Source: Bacillota bacterium
GTDB taxonomy: Bacteria; Bacillota; Sulfobacillia; JAJZYS01; JAJYTV01
Direction of reading: 5' to 3'
Assembly: GCA_021799275.1 (NCBI GenBank)
Contig: JAJZAT010000010.1
Span: 30,102 to 94,101 of the forward strand
Length of the DNA stretch: 64,000 nt
Shown here one piece after another: positions 50,266-58,935 of the stretch. The notes under the pieces are model-generated. The model did not search any database, was not told the DNA's origin, and saw nothing but the letters and a program-made list of their open reading frames with translations. A program made the position numbers and the translations under genes. Positions within the stretch are counted from its first letter, which is position 1; each line of letters opens with the position of its first letter.

Positions 50266-52137
50266 CTACTTGCCGAGCGCCTGCGCGAGCGATGTGATGT
50301 CCGGCACGCCGAGGCCCGTGGCCGCATCCCAGCCCGGGCCGGCGCTGTAGTACCAGTTGTCGCCGGCCGTGATGTCGCGCATGCCCTGCCCGTGCAGGCC
50401 GTAGAGCTGCGGTGGCAGGAAGCCGAGATCCGTCCCGGTGGACTGGTTCAGGAGCGCCGCGATGCCTGCCCAGTTCGGCGAGGCGAAGGAGGTGCCGCCC
50501 CAGCCGTCGGTCCAGGGCGCCTGGGCGGTCGTCTGCACCGACGAGCTGTCGTAGATCGAGTAGCCGGTGAAGGGGTCCGCGTTCAGGGAGACATCCGGTA
50601 CGCCCTTGCCGGTCTGGTTCTGGAGCTGCCCGCCGTAGCTCTGCTGCCACGAGGGCTCCGGCGTGTAGAGGCTGAAGCCGCCACCCGAACCGACAGGGTA
50701 GAAGGCCTTCCTGGCCTGCGTCTCGTTCTGGAAGCCGAAGTAGCCTGTGCAAGGCACCAGGTAGTCCCAGCCCCAGGCCTGCTCGGTCGCGGGCATGCAG
50801 GCAAGTTCCGAGGGCTGCGGGATGCCGGAGATGCCCTGCGTCTCGTTGGCGCCCAAGGTCGTGCCGCCGACCGCCGTGACGTAGGCGAGTGCCGCCGGCA
50901 CGTCCACCGCAAGCCCGTTCTGGCCGTAGTAGCCATATGCGTCGTAGGCGCCGGAATCACCCGACGCCGCGAACATCGAGATACCCTCCGCGGCGCCCTG
51001 CTCGAACTGCTGATCCTGAAGCTCGGCGTAACCCGGCGTCGTGAACTGCTCCGCTTCGCCCCAGGAGACGGAGGTCACGTTCGGCACGCTGCCGTCGTAG
51101 CCGTTCACGACGGCGTTGAACACGTCGATGAAGCCGTTGTTGGTGTTCGGCGCGACGTAGACCTCGATGTTCGCCCCAGGGGCCATCGAGCCGGACTGCT
51201 CGACGTCGAGCGAGGTCTCGGAGCCGCCCTGGCCGGATCCCGAGACGCCACCGGACCCGATCGTCTGATCGACGCCGATCTCCTTGAGCGAGCCCGTGCG
51301 GTGCACGCCATAGGACTTCCAGAAAGCGGGCGGGTCGGCGGTCAGGAACGGCGCCAGGGTAGCGATGGCGATCGTCTGCCCCGCGCCGGTGAGGTTCCCC
51401 GCGTTGTAGATCTGCCTGGTGTTCTGCGGCGAGAGGCCGGTCGGGCCGTTGCAGTCGCCGTAGCCGGCAAACGTGCATGTCACCTGGTCACCGGCTTTGG
51501 AGTAGCTCGCCGCGTTCAGCGACATGGCGTGGATGCCATTGAAGGTGATCATGCCCGAGATGCCCGAGACCATCGACTGCAGGTCGTAGCCGTCATAGCT
51601 TGTGGGCAGCTGCGGATCGCCCGTGTTGGCGAGAAACGAGCGCCCCTTGTACTGGTATTGGTTCACGGGCACGGAGAACGCCTGCTCCACCTGCCCGACG
51701 CTGCCGTCGACGTAGAGGTAGTCGTTCGCGGTGTAGCCCTGGGGGTTCGTCTGGCTGGCCGTCAGGCCGTAGCTCTCGAGGTACTGCTCGAGGGCCGCGA
51801 TCGCCGGCGCTGGCTGCACGTACTCCGCGTCGAACTGCTGCGGTGTCAGGTACTCGTGATAGTACGGACTATGCGGCGTGACGGTGTCGAGGATGAACTG
51901 CGGCAGGCTCGGCATGCCCTTCGGCGTGACGAAATTGAGGCCGAGCAGGATCTCGATCTGGGCCGATTGCGACGCGGGGCCGTTGTTCGTCGACTGCCCG
52001 AGCAGGGCGGACGCCGTATTGCCCTTGAGCGGAGCGTTGCCGGACGGCTTCGCCGCCGCGGCGCCGACGCTGCCTGCGATCAGGGCCGCCGCGGCCAGGG
52101 CCGCCAGCAGACCGCCCGGAAGCAAGGTTCTGCGCAC
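50266..52137 (-). CDS. S53 family (sedolisin/kumamolisin-like) acid serine protease
   Basis: Secreted protease active at low pH, 623 residues. Signal peptide (LLAALAAAALIAGSVGAAAA), pro-domain (SPYYHEYLTPQQFDAEYVQP, VEQAFSVPVNQYQYKGRSF), and catalytic domain with Glu307 and Asp311 (GSETSLDVEQ), oxyanion Asp394 (AASGDSGAYD) and Ser550 (GGTSFASP). The final segment (YNSxTGWDxxTGLG-like AGPGWDAATGLGVPD) carries the calcium-site region. GTG 52137 follows GAGGAGGG. The family fits an acidic habitat or acid-tolerant lifestyle (inference). Confidence 0.95.
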   Translation of the reverse strand: MRRTLLPGGLLAALAAAALIAGSVGAAAAKPSGNAPLKGNTASALLGQSTNNGPASQSAQIEILLGLNFVTPKGMPSLPQFILDTVTPHSPYYHEYLTPQQFDAEYVQPAPAIAALEQYLESYGLTASQTNPQGYTANDYLYVDGSVGQVEQAFSVPVNQYQYKGRSFLANTGDPQLPTSYDGYDLQSMVSGISGMITFNGIHAMSLNAASYSKAGDQVTCTFAGYGDCNGPTGLSPQNTRQIYNAGNLTGAGQTIAIATLAPFLTADPPAFWKSYGVHRTGSLKEIGVDQTIGSGGVSGSGQGGSETSLDVEQSGSMAPGANIEVYVAPNTNNGFIDVFNAVVNGYDGSVPNVTSVSWGEAEQFTTPGYAELQDQQFEQGAAEGISMFAASGDSGAYDAYGYYGQNGLAVDVPAALAYVTAVGGTTLGANETQGISGIPQPSELACMPATEQAWGWDYLVPCTGYFGFQNETQARKAFYPVGSGGGFSLYTPEPSWQQSYGGQLQNQTGKGVPDVSLNADPFTGYSIYDSSSVQTTAQAPWTDGWGGTSFASPNWAGIAALLNQSTGTDLGFLPPQLYGLHGQGMRDITAGDNWYYSAGPGWDAATGLGVPDITSLAQALGK

Positions 52138-52309
52138 CTTGAAACCCTCCTCGTGAGGCGAGTGTCTGGGAATCCTGGTCCGAAGTTACACTCTCCGATC
52201 CGCGATTCCTCCCTTGTACCACTATGCGGCAATGCTTCGAGGCCAGTACAAAAGCGGCCCGCCGGCACTGACCGGCGGGCCTTTCGAGGCTGGTGCGGGG
52301 ATTTGACGG

Positions 52310-53023
52310 TCAGTGGCCGCCGACGCCGAAGTAGGCCTGGCGGACGGCGTCATCCGCCTCGAGTTCCTGGACGGTGCCCCGGAAGGAGATCCGCCCGCCG
52401 TCCAGCACGTAGGCCCGGTCGGCGATCTCGAGGAACTTGACGTTCTGCTCCGCGATCAGCATGGTCGGGCCGTTCTCGCGCAGGTTCCTGAGCACCGCGA
52501 CCACCTCGCCGACGAAGCGTGGCGAAAGCCCCGCCGACGGTTCGTCCATCAGCAAGAGGCGCGGCGGCACAACGACCGCCTTGGCTACGCCGAGCATCTT
52601 GCGCTGGCCGCCGGAGAGGCTGGCGGCGCTGGCCGAGTGGAGCTTAGCGAGGTCGGGGAAGGTCTCATACAGTTCCTCGATGCGCCGGCGGAGTTCCTGT
52701 CTCGGCAGCCCGAAGCCCCCCACCTGCAGGTTCTCGTCGATGCTGAGGTTCGGGAAGACGCCCAGTTCGGTCATGTAGTGGATGCCGCGCTGCACCCTGC
52801 GATCCGGCCGCAGGCGCTCCACATGCTGGCCGCCCAGCGTGATCTCCCCCTTCAGCAGGGGCCTCAGACCCATCAGGGCCTTCAGGAGGGTGGTCTTGCC
52901 GGCGCCGTTCGAGCCGAGCAGCACCGCCACCTCGCCCTGCTGGAGCTCGAGGTCGACACCCCAGAGCACCTGCAGTCTGCCGTAGGCCGCCTCGATGCCG
53001 CGCGCGGCGAAGAAGGGCTCCAT
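52310..53023 (-). CDS. livF: LivF, branched-chain amino-acid ABC transporter ATPase
   Basis: Second ATPase of the Liv transporter, 237 residues. Walker A GSNGAGKTT, signature ASLSGGQRKMLGVAKA, Walker B LLLMDEPSAGLSP, and the LivF-type IEAAYGRLQVLWGVDLELQQ opening. ATG 53023 is chosen over the longer frame because GGAGG lies eight bases upstream and the start matches LivF. Four bases after livG. Confidence 0.94.
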   Translation of the reverse strand: MEPFFAARGIEAAYGRLQVLWGVDLELQQGEVAVLLGSNGAGKTTLLKALMGLRPLLKGEITLGGQHVERLRPDRRVQRGIHYMTELGVFPNLSIDENLQVGGFGLPRQELRRRIEELYETFPDLAKLHSASAASLSGGQRKMLGVAKAVVVPPRLLLMDEPSAGLSPRFVGEVVAVLRNLRENGPTMLIAEQNVKFLEIADRAYVLDGGRISFRGTVQELEADDAVRQAYFGVGGH

Positions 53024-53027
53024 TGCA

Positions 53028-53735
53028 TCAGCCTCCAAGGAAGACCTCGACCACCTTCGGGTCCTGGGCCGCGGCCTCGAGTTTGCCAAAGAAGATTTCC
53101 GCGCCGGCGTTCATCACGACGACGTCGTCCGTAACCTTGCCGAGGAAGCCCATCAGGTGCTCCACCACCAGCATCGTGATGCCATCCCTGCGCAGGGCGT
53201 TCAGCTTTTCCGCGACGAGGTCGAGGTCCGCCGGGCTGAGACCCGCCCCGAGCTCGTCGACCAGGAGCAGCTGGGGATCCGTGGCGAGCGCGCGGCCGAG
53301 ATCGAGAAGCTTCTGCTGCGCGGTGTTGAGCGAACCCGCCTCGCGGTCCGCGAGCTCCGCGAGATCGAGGAAGGCGAGGATGTCGTCAGTCTTCCGTCCA
53401 CTGCGCCGGCTGTGGCCCAGGGCCACCTCGACATTCTGCCGGACCGTGAGCGAGCCGAAGGGCTTTGGCACCTGGAAGGTGCGGTTGACGCCGAGGTGGC
53501 TCATCTGATGCGGCAGGCGTCCCGTCACGTCCTGCCCGCCGAAGCGCACCTTGCCGGCGGTCGGGGCGTAGATGCCGGAGATGATGTTGATGAGCGTCGT
53601 CTTGCCGGAGCCGTTCGGTCCCACGAGACCGAGCGCGCCACCCTTCGACACCTCGAGGTTCACACCGCGCAGGGCCTGGAAGCCGCCAAAGCTCTTCTCG
53701 ACGCCTACAACGCTCAGGAGAGCGTCAGAGGACAT
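53028..53735 (-). CDS. livG: LivG, branched-chain amino-acid ABC transporter ATPase
   Basis: First Liv ATPase, 235 residues. Walker A GPNGSGKTT, LivG-type NRTFQVPKPFGSLTVRQNVE, Walker B LLLVDELGAGLSP and switch His in LVVEHLMGFL. The signature motif is weak (SLNTAQQKLLDLGRALA in place of LSGGQ), and DEL replaces DEP, a variant known in parts of the LivG family. Overlaps livM by 11 bases. Confidence 0.93.
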   Translation of the reverse strand: MSSDALLSVVGVEKSFGGFQALRGVNLEVSKGGALGLVGPNGSGKTTLINIISGIYAPTAGKVRFGGQDVTGRLPHQMSHLGVNRTFQVPKPFGSLTVRQNVEVALGHSRRSGRKTDDILAFLDLAELADREAGSLNTAQQKLLDLGRALATDPQLLLVDELGAGLSPADLDLVAEKLNALRRDGITMLVVEHLMGFLGKVTDDVVVMNAGAEIFFGKLEAAAQDPKVVEVFLGG

Positions 53736-54645
53736 GGCTGCCCCTCCTCTTCAGGAGCGATGCGGCGCCATCCGGCAGGAAGAGTACGAGGAGGATGATG
53801 AGAAGCCCGTAGATCAACTGGAAGTATTGGGGGTCGGAGATGCCGATCGTGTTGTACATGCCGTACAGCACGACGCTGCCGAAGAGCGGGCCGAGCAGGG
53901 TGCCGGCGCCGCCGAACAGCGTGAACACGATGGCGAAGATGCTGATCGAGAGCGAGAACACGGCGTCCGGGTAGAAGACGGAGGTCTGCCAGGCGAAGGC
54001 GCCGCCCACGAGGCCCGCGATGCCTGCCGAGATCATCCAGGCGAAGGTGCGCTGGCGCACCACCGGCACGCCGGCCATGGCGGCCGAGACCGGGTCGTCG
54101 CGCATGGCCTGGAGCGCCGTGCCGAAGCGTGAGCGCCGGATGTAGAGCACCACCGCCACCGTGAGGGCCAGGATCACCACCATGACGTAGTAGCTCAGGG
54201 TGGGGTTGAACTGTGACACGAGCTGGATGCCGTACGGGCCGTACGTGACGTTCTGCAGCGCCGGGTTCGAGACGATCAGATAGACCGCCTGCGACGCGGC
54301 GAGGCTCGCGATGGCGAAGTAGGCGCCGGAGAGGCGCAGCAGCGGCGAGAGCACAAGACCGAGCAGCACCGCGATGGCGCCGCCGCCGAGGAGCGCCAGG
54401 ATGGGTGGCCAGTTCAGATGCAGCATCAGGAGCGATGCGCCGTAGGCACCGATGCCGAAGAAGCCGACGTAGCCGAACGGCAGATAGCCCGTGAAGCCGT
54501 ACAGGATGTTCACGCCCTGGGAGAGCGCGATGTAGACCATCATCTGAAAGAGCAGCGTCTCATTGCTGTAGGCCTGGGGCGCCAGGACGAACGCCAGGAC
54601 GACCACCACGACGACGACGGCGTCGACCCAGCGCCGCCTAAGCAC
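53725..54645 (-). CDS. livM: LivM, branched-chain amino-acid ABC permease
   Basis: Permease with about nine to ten membrane segments, 306 residues. LivM motifs: GVNILYGFTGYLPFGYVGFF, RRSRFGTALQAMRDDPVSAA (EAA-like loop), and GGAGTLLGPLFGSVVLYGM. GTG 54645 overlaps livH by eight bases. Confidence 0.94.
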   Translation of the reverse strand: MLRRRWVDAVVVVVVVLAFVLAPQAYSNETLLFQMMVYIALSQGVNILYGFTGYLPFGYVGFFGIGAYGASLLMLHLNWPPILALLGGGAIAVLLGLVLSPLLRLSGAYFAIASLAASQAVYLIVSNPALQNVTYGPYGIQLVSQFNPTLSYYVMVVILALTVAVVLYIRRSRFGTALQAMRDDPVSAAMAGVPVVRQRTFAWMISAGIAGLVGGAFAWQTSVFYPDAVFSLSISIFAIVFTLFGGAGTLLGPLFGSVVLYGMYNTIGISDPQYFQLIYGLLIILLVLFLPDGAASLLKRRGSHVL

Positions 54646-55510
54646 TGCGCACCTGCCGGCCGAAGAGGCCGCTCGGCTTGACGAGCAGGACGAGGAGCAG
54701 GAGGAGGTAGGGCAGGAGGGCGGACCAGGACGGCAGGTAGGTCTGCATCAGCATCAGGGCGATGCCGTAGATGAGACCGCCCGCCACCGTGCCGACCGGA
54801 TTGCCGAGCGAACCGAGCACGATGACCGCGAAGGCCGTGATGGTGAGCCCGACGCCAAGATCCGGCGTGATGCCGCCGAGCATGAAGGGCGCAAGAGCCC
54901 CCGCCGCCGCCGCCAGCCCGAGTCCGATGGCAAAGGCGATGGCCGAGACCTTGTGCACGCTGATGCCGCTCACCTCGGCCTCCTCCCGGCTCGCCATCAC
55001 CGCGCGGGTCGAGTAGCCGATGCGCGTGCGGTAGAGGTAGAGGTAGACGAGCAAAAGCGCCAGGAGGCTGACGAGGCCGCTCACCACCCAGACCGCCGGA
55101 AAGGGCTGGCCCAGGATGCTCACGGGCGCCTTGCCGAACACGGGCTCGTAGATCGACTGGGTGTTGTTGCCGAAGCGCATCACCGCGAGCGCCTCGATGA
55201 CCTGGGAAAGCCCGAAGAAGAGCACAAGCGAGATCATCTCGGGGTCCTTGGTCGCGGCGATGCGGGGCACGAGCACGTAGTAGAGGGCGATGCCCACCGC
55301 GAAGATCAGCACGGCCACGAGCACGAGCGACCACAGTGGGTGCAGGTGCCATGCGGAGAAGGCCGTGACCGCGGCGAAGCCGCCGATCATCACGAAATCG
55401 CCGTGCGCCAGGTTCACCATCCGCAGGACGCCGAAGGTGAGGTTGAGGCCAAGGCCGATGAGGGCGTAATAAAGGCCGAACAGGACACCGGCGATCAAGG
55501 CGTAGAGCAT
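54638..55510 (-). CDS. livH: LivH, branched-chain amino-acid ABC permease
   Basis: Permease partner of LivM, 290 residues. Family start LIAGVLFGLYYALIGLGLNL, then TFGVLRMVNLAHGDFVMIGG, the loop TRIGYSTRAVMASREEAEVS and VIVLGSLGNPVGTVAGGLIY. ATG 55510. Separated from livK by a strong stem-loop. Confidence 0.95.
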   Translation of the reverse strand: MLYALIAGVLFGLYYALIGLGLNLTFGVLRMVNLAHGDFVMIGGFAAVTAFSAWHLHPLWSLVLVAVLIFAVGIALYYVLVPRIAATKDPEMISLVLFFGLSQVIEALAVMRFGNNTQSIYEPVFGKAPVSILGQPFPAVWVVSGLVSLLALLLVYLYLYRTRIGYSTRAVMASREEAEVSGISVHKVSAIAFAIGLGLAAAAGALAPFMLGGITPDLGVGLTITAFAVIVLGSLGNPVGTVAGGLIYGIALMLMQTYLPSWSALLPYLLLLLVLLVKPSGLFGRQVRSA

Positions 55511-55544
55511 GGCTGCCTTCCTTTCGGCATCCGCCGGGGATGGC

Positions 55545-55578
55545 GCCGGCTGGCCCTCCCTGGGGCGGGCCAGCCGGC
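55545..55578 (-). terminator. Stem-loop between livK and livH
   Basis: Perfect 12-base stem GCCGGCTGGCCC (55545-55556) and GGGCCAGCCGGC (55567-55578) with a ten-base loop, 36 bases after livK. No T run on the minus strand. It probably slows read-through or protects livK mRNA so that the binding protein outnumbers the membrane parts. Confidence 0.7.
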
Positions 55579-55614
55579 GTCGCGTCTAGATCCGGACGGA
55601 ATCGGGGCTCACGA

Positions 55615-56853
55615 TCAGTGGACCGCGGTACCGGTGGCGACCGAGGACGGGAAGACGATCACGGTCTTGAGGCCGCTGCCGGAGGCCTGGATCTGTCCGA
55701 CCGGCAGGGTCTCGCCCATCTGGGCGCCTTCCTTGTTGATCGTGAAGTCGCCGTCGAGGGTGAACATGTGGATCTTGCCGGCCGCGGCCCTGAGGTCGAG
55801 CTGCGACAGGGACTTCGCCGTCTCGAGCGTCTTCTGGATCGCGAGGCCCGTGTTGTAGCCGGCGATGTCGAGGAAGTTCGGCGCCGAGCCGTTGGCGCTC
55901 TGGAACGCCTGGGTGAACTGCGAGATGGTCATGCCGTAGTTGACGCCGCTGTTGTAGGCGAGAAGCGGCGGCGTCGGGTAGGTGTAGGTGTCGGTGAGTG
56001 TCTTGGCGCCGACGTTCTGCTCGAGCAGGCTGAAGAGCTGGCCCGGGAAGATCGTGAAGAGGAAGCCGAAGTGCTGACCCGAGGCCGCGAGGTTCTGCAG
56101 GAAGGCGATGTCGTTGTTCGGGTAGCCGAGCTCCAGCACCGCGTCGGGGTTCGTGGCGGCGATGTTGTGGATGATGACGTCGTAGTTCGAGGTGGTGGTG
56201 GGCACGCCCTGGTTGTAGACAGGGGTCACGCCGCCGGCCTTGAGCTGCGTCGTCAGGGTCTCATCCTGCGACTGGTCGAAGTCGTTCTCGGCGTAGACGA
56301 TCGCAACCTTCTTGAAGTTCTGCGCCAGGAGGTACTTCGCGAGGTTGTCAGGCCAGACCGCGGAGGTGGGCAGGCCGGTCAGGACGATGTACGGGTTCGT
56401 GGGCGTGAAGAAACTGGCGCCCGTCCCGGTCGGGTCGAACAGCACCATCTTGTGCTCCTGGGCGATCGGCACCGCGACCGATGTCAGGACGGAGCCGAAG
56501 TCCGAGACGAGGATGTTGACCTTGTCCTGCGTGATCAGCTGCGTGTAGAGCGTCTGGGCTGTGTTCGGGTCGCTCTGGTCGTTGTAGTCGACGAGCTTGA
56601 CCGGAATCTTCTTGTTGTACGCCTTGACGAAGACGCCGCCATCCTTGTTGACCTGGCTCATCCAGAACTTGAGACCCGCGAGTTCAGGAAGGGATGAGGT
56701 CGCGTACGAGCCCGAGCCTGCGTAGAGCGTACCGATCGTGATGTCCTTCGGGGCTGTCGATGACGTTGTCGTGCTTGTGGTCGAGCCACAGCCTGCAATC
56801 AGCAGCGCTGCTACGCCGGCCAGACCGAAAAGATAGCGCCTCAACTGCTTCAC
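55615..56853 (-). CDS. livK: LivK-type branched-chain amino-acid binding lipoprotein
   Basis: Substrate-binding protein of the Liv transporter, 412 residues, lipid-anchored (YLFGLAGVAALLIAGC, lipobox Cys near residue 20). Peripla_BP_6 features: ITIGTLYAGSGSYATSS, GLKFWMSQVNKDGGVFVKAY, VDYNDQSDPNTAQTLYTQL and VAIVYAENDFDQSQ. GTG 56853 with GAGGAGG upstream removes a leader before the signal peptide. The exact ligand cannot be read from sequence; amides, urea or amino acids are possible. Confidence 0.92.
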   Translation of the reverse strand: MKQLRRYLFGLAGVAALLIAGCGSTTSTTTSSTAPKDITIGTLYAGSGSYATSSLPELAGLKFWMSQVNKDGGVFVKAYNKKIPVKLVDYNDQSDPNTAQTLYTQLITQDKVNILVSDFGSVLTSVAVPIAQEHKMVLFDPTGTGASFFTPTNPYIVLTGLPTSAVWPDNLAKYLLAQNFKKVAIVYAENDFDQSQDETLTTQLKAGGVTPVYNQGVPTTTSNYDVIIHNIAATNPDAVLELGYPNNDIAFLQNLAASGQHFGFLFTIFPGQLFSLLEQNVGAKTLTDTYTYPTPPLLAYNSGVNYGMTISQFTQAFQSANGSAPNFLDIAGYNTGLAIQKTLETAKSLSQLDLRAAAGKIHMFTLDGDFTINKEGAQMGETLPVGQIQASGSGLKTVIVFPSSVATGTAVH

Positions 56854-56924
56854 TGATTCTGTCGCCTCCTCGAAGCTTCTTGGTGCCCGGACGAGTGGTC
56901 TCCGTCCACCTTGGTCCATAAAGG

Positions 56925-56933
56925 ATTATATCA
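56925..56933 (-). promoter_or_regulatory. Extended -10 promoter for livK operon
   Basis: On the minus strand TGATATAAT (56933-56925): a perfect TATAAT with the TG extension, 72 bases before the livK start. The -35 region (TGTGCG at 17 bases) is weak, as is common with extended -10 promoters. Confidence 0.65.
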
Positions 56934-57255
56934 GCGCCAATCGCCGTCGCACACATATGGGATAAAGCACTAACGATGTGGGGCCATTCGGCATGAGCCA
57001 TCGGGAATAGCCGCTGAGAAGCGCGTCTCCGCCGGATTTCGACAAAATTAATGCTTGGGGGCGAGGGCCACACGGAAATTAAACGCCTGCGTCAACCAGA
57101 CCAGGCGAGCAGGAACTAACGGACCGCGATCGAATTCCCTTCATGATTTCGTAACTTCAGAAGAATTTGCCTAAGCGAAGGAAGGAGGGACGGCGGGACC
57201 CGATCCGGGCGGTGTACGGCCTGACACGAGATCCCATGCAGTCTGGAGGTGCCCC
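56934..57255. other. Divergent control region between livK and dppA
   Basis: 322 bases without a gene, AT-richer than the surroundings, between divergent transporter operons. It holds an inverted repeat CGCCTG (57084-57089), 12-base spacer, CAGGCG (57102-57107), which could be an operator. No promoter for dppA could be assigned with confidence; AT-rich stretches at 57130-57175 are the likeliest place. The dppA ribosome site is TGGAGGTG (57244-57251). Confidence 0.4.
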
Positions 57256-58872
57256 GTGTTGAAGACAACCTGGCAGCGGATCGTTACTCTGGCGGCAGCC
57301 GTCGTCATTCTCGGCGCCGCCGCAGGGTGCGGCAGTCAGACATCCTCCACATCACCGTCGAAGGGACCCGTGCAGGGCGGCACGCTGTCCATCGAGGTCT
57401 CCGCTGACCCCGTCGGCCTGGACCCCGCCACGACCCTCGACAACGACTCCGGTTACGTGCTCGGCACGCTGTATGACGGCCTGACGTCCTACGGCGTCGG
57501 CAACACCAAGGTCGAGCCTGGTCTCGCCACGAGCTGGCAGATCACGAACGGCGGCAAGACCTACATCTTCAACCTGCGCAAGGGCGTGAAGTTCTCGGAC
57601 GGCACGCCGTTCAACGCGCAGGCCGTCGCCTTCTGGATCGACCACATGATCAACCCGAAGAACCCGGACTACTACGGCAACCTCAAGGGTGCCGAGACGT
57701 TTGTGCCCTTCACCTGGGGCAACGTTACCGGCACGCAGGTCCTGGGACCGTACAAGATCGCCATCAACATGAGCCAGCCGAACGGTGAGTTCCTCGCGGA
57801 CCTCGCCATGGTCTGGAACGGCGTCACCAGCCCGAAGATGCTCAAGACCTACGGCACCGACGCCTGGCAGCACCCGTCCGGCACCGGCCCGTTCACGTTC
57901 GTGCGCTGGGTCAAGGGCCAGTACATCGAGGTCAAGGCCAACCCGAACTACTGGGGCGGCAAGCCGCACCTCTCGGAGATCCTCTTCAAGATCATCCCCG
58001 ACCAGTCGACGCAGCTGCTGTCGCTCAAGACGGGTGCCATCAACATCCTGACCGACGTGGCGCCGAGCGAGATCCCGACGATCAAGGCCGCCAAGAACCT
58101 GAAGCTGATCGCGGAACCGGGCCTTGACGACAACTACATCTCGCTGCCGGTGCAGACGCCGCCCTTCAACAACCCGCTCGTCCGTCAGGCTGTGAACTAC
58201 GCGGTCAACAAGCAGGCGATCGACCAGCACCTCTACGGCGGTTACGCCCAGGTGATGAACTCGCCCTTGCCGACCGTGGCCTTCGGCTACGACAAGAGCA
58301 TCCCCGCCTACCCGTACAACGTCCAGAAGGCCAAGCAGCTGATGCAGCAGGCCGGCTACGGCAAGGGCTTCAGCTTCACGATGGACGTCTACAACAACGC
58401 CCGCGGCTACAACCCGATCGGCGGGCCGGAGCTCGCGGTGGCCATCCAGAGTTACCTCAAGGCGATCGGCATCAACCTCCAGCTGAACGTCCTCGACCCG
58501 AGCACGTGGCTCGCGCAGGCGCGTTCGAACAGCTTCAACAAGATGTCGCTCGCGGGCTGGACCGGCGACAACGGCGACCCGGATGACATGATCTCGCCGC
58601 TCTTCAACGGCAACGCGTTCCTGACGGGCAACTTCTCGCACTACAGCAACCCGACGGTGAACCAGGACTTCGCGAAGGCCCTGCTCACCTCGAACCAGTC
58701 GCAGCGCGCGGCCTACTACGACCAGATCCAGAAGACCATCATGAAGGACGCGCCGGCGATCTTCCTCAACTACACCGACCTGATGCGCGCGACCACGTCG
58801 AACGTGCACGGCTTCGTGCCCAACCCGACGTTCTTCTACGTGAACATGAACCAGGTCTGGCTCTCGAAGTAG
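57256..58872 (+). CDS. dppA: DppA/OppA-type peptide-binding lipoprotein
   Basis: Solute-binding protein family 5, 538 residues, lipid-anchored (VTLAAAVVILGAAAGCGS). Typical elements: GGTLSIEVSADPVGLDPATT, YDGLTSYG, LATSWQITNGGKTYIFNLRK, GVKFSDGTPFNAQAVAFWID, and later NPLVRQAVNYAVNKQAIDQ. It delivers peptides, or related solutes such as nickel or glutathione, to the permeases encoded next. GTG 57256. Exact ligand unknown. Confidence 0.9.
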   Translation: MLKTTWQRIVTLAAAVVILGAAAGCGSQTSSTSPSKGPVQGGTLSIEVSADPVGLDPATTLDNDSGYVLGTLYDGLTSYGVGNTKVEPGLATSWQITNGGKTYIFNLRKGVKFSDGTPFNAQAVAFWIDHMINPKNPDYYGNLKGAETFVPFTWGNVTGTQVLGPYKIAINMSQPNGEFLADLAMVWNGVTSPKMLKTYGTDAWQHPSGTGPFTFVRWVKGQYIEVKANPNYWGGKPHLSEILFKIIPDQSTQLLSLKTGAINILTDVAPSEIPTIKAAKNLKLIAEPGLDDNYISLPVQTPPFNNPLVRQAVNYAVNKQAIDQHLYGGYAQVMNSPLPTVAFGYDKSIPAYPYNVQKAKQLMQQAGYGKGFSFTMDVYNNARGYNPIGGPELAVAIQSYLKAIGINLQLNVLDPSTWLAQARSNSFNKMSLAGWTGDNGDPDDMISPLFNGNAFLTGNFSHYSNPTVNQDFAKALLTSNQSQRAAYYDQIQKTIMKDAPAIFLNYTDLMRATTSNVHGFVPNPTFFYVNMNQVWLSK

Positions 58873-58889
58873 AGCGTAAGCAACGCGAT

Positions 58890-58914
58890 CGAGGGGCGGC
58901 CTGGCCGCCCCTCG
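58890..58914 (+). terminator. Stem-loop between dppA and dppB
   Basis: Palindrome of 12 + 1 + 12 bases, CGAGGGGCGGCC (58890-58901), T, GGCCGCCCCTCG (58903-58914), 17 bases after dppA. No T run. Placed like the livK-livH hairpin, it likely lowers expression of the permeases relative to the binding protein. Confidence 0.7.
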
Positions 58915-58935
58915 CCGCGGAGGGGAGCGTGACGC

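Noticed and set aside
49906..52440. An 844-codon plus-strand open frame opposite the S53 protease
   Set aside because: The protease on the minus strand has signal peptide, pro-domain and catalytic triad; the plus-strand frame has none.
53028..53735. LivG with a dead signature motif
   Set aside because: The weak LSGGQ and DEL variants occur in parts of the LivG family, so this is not evidence of inactivation.
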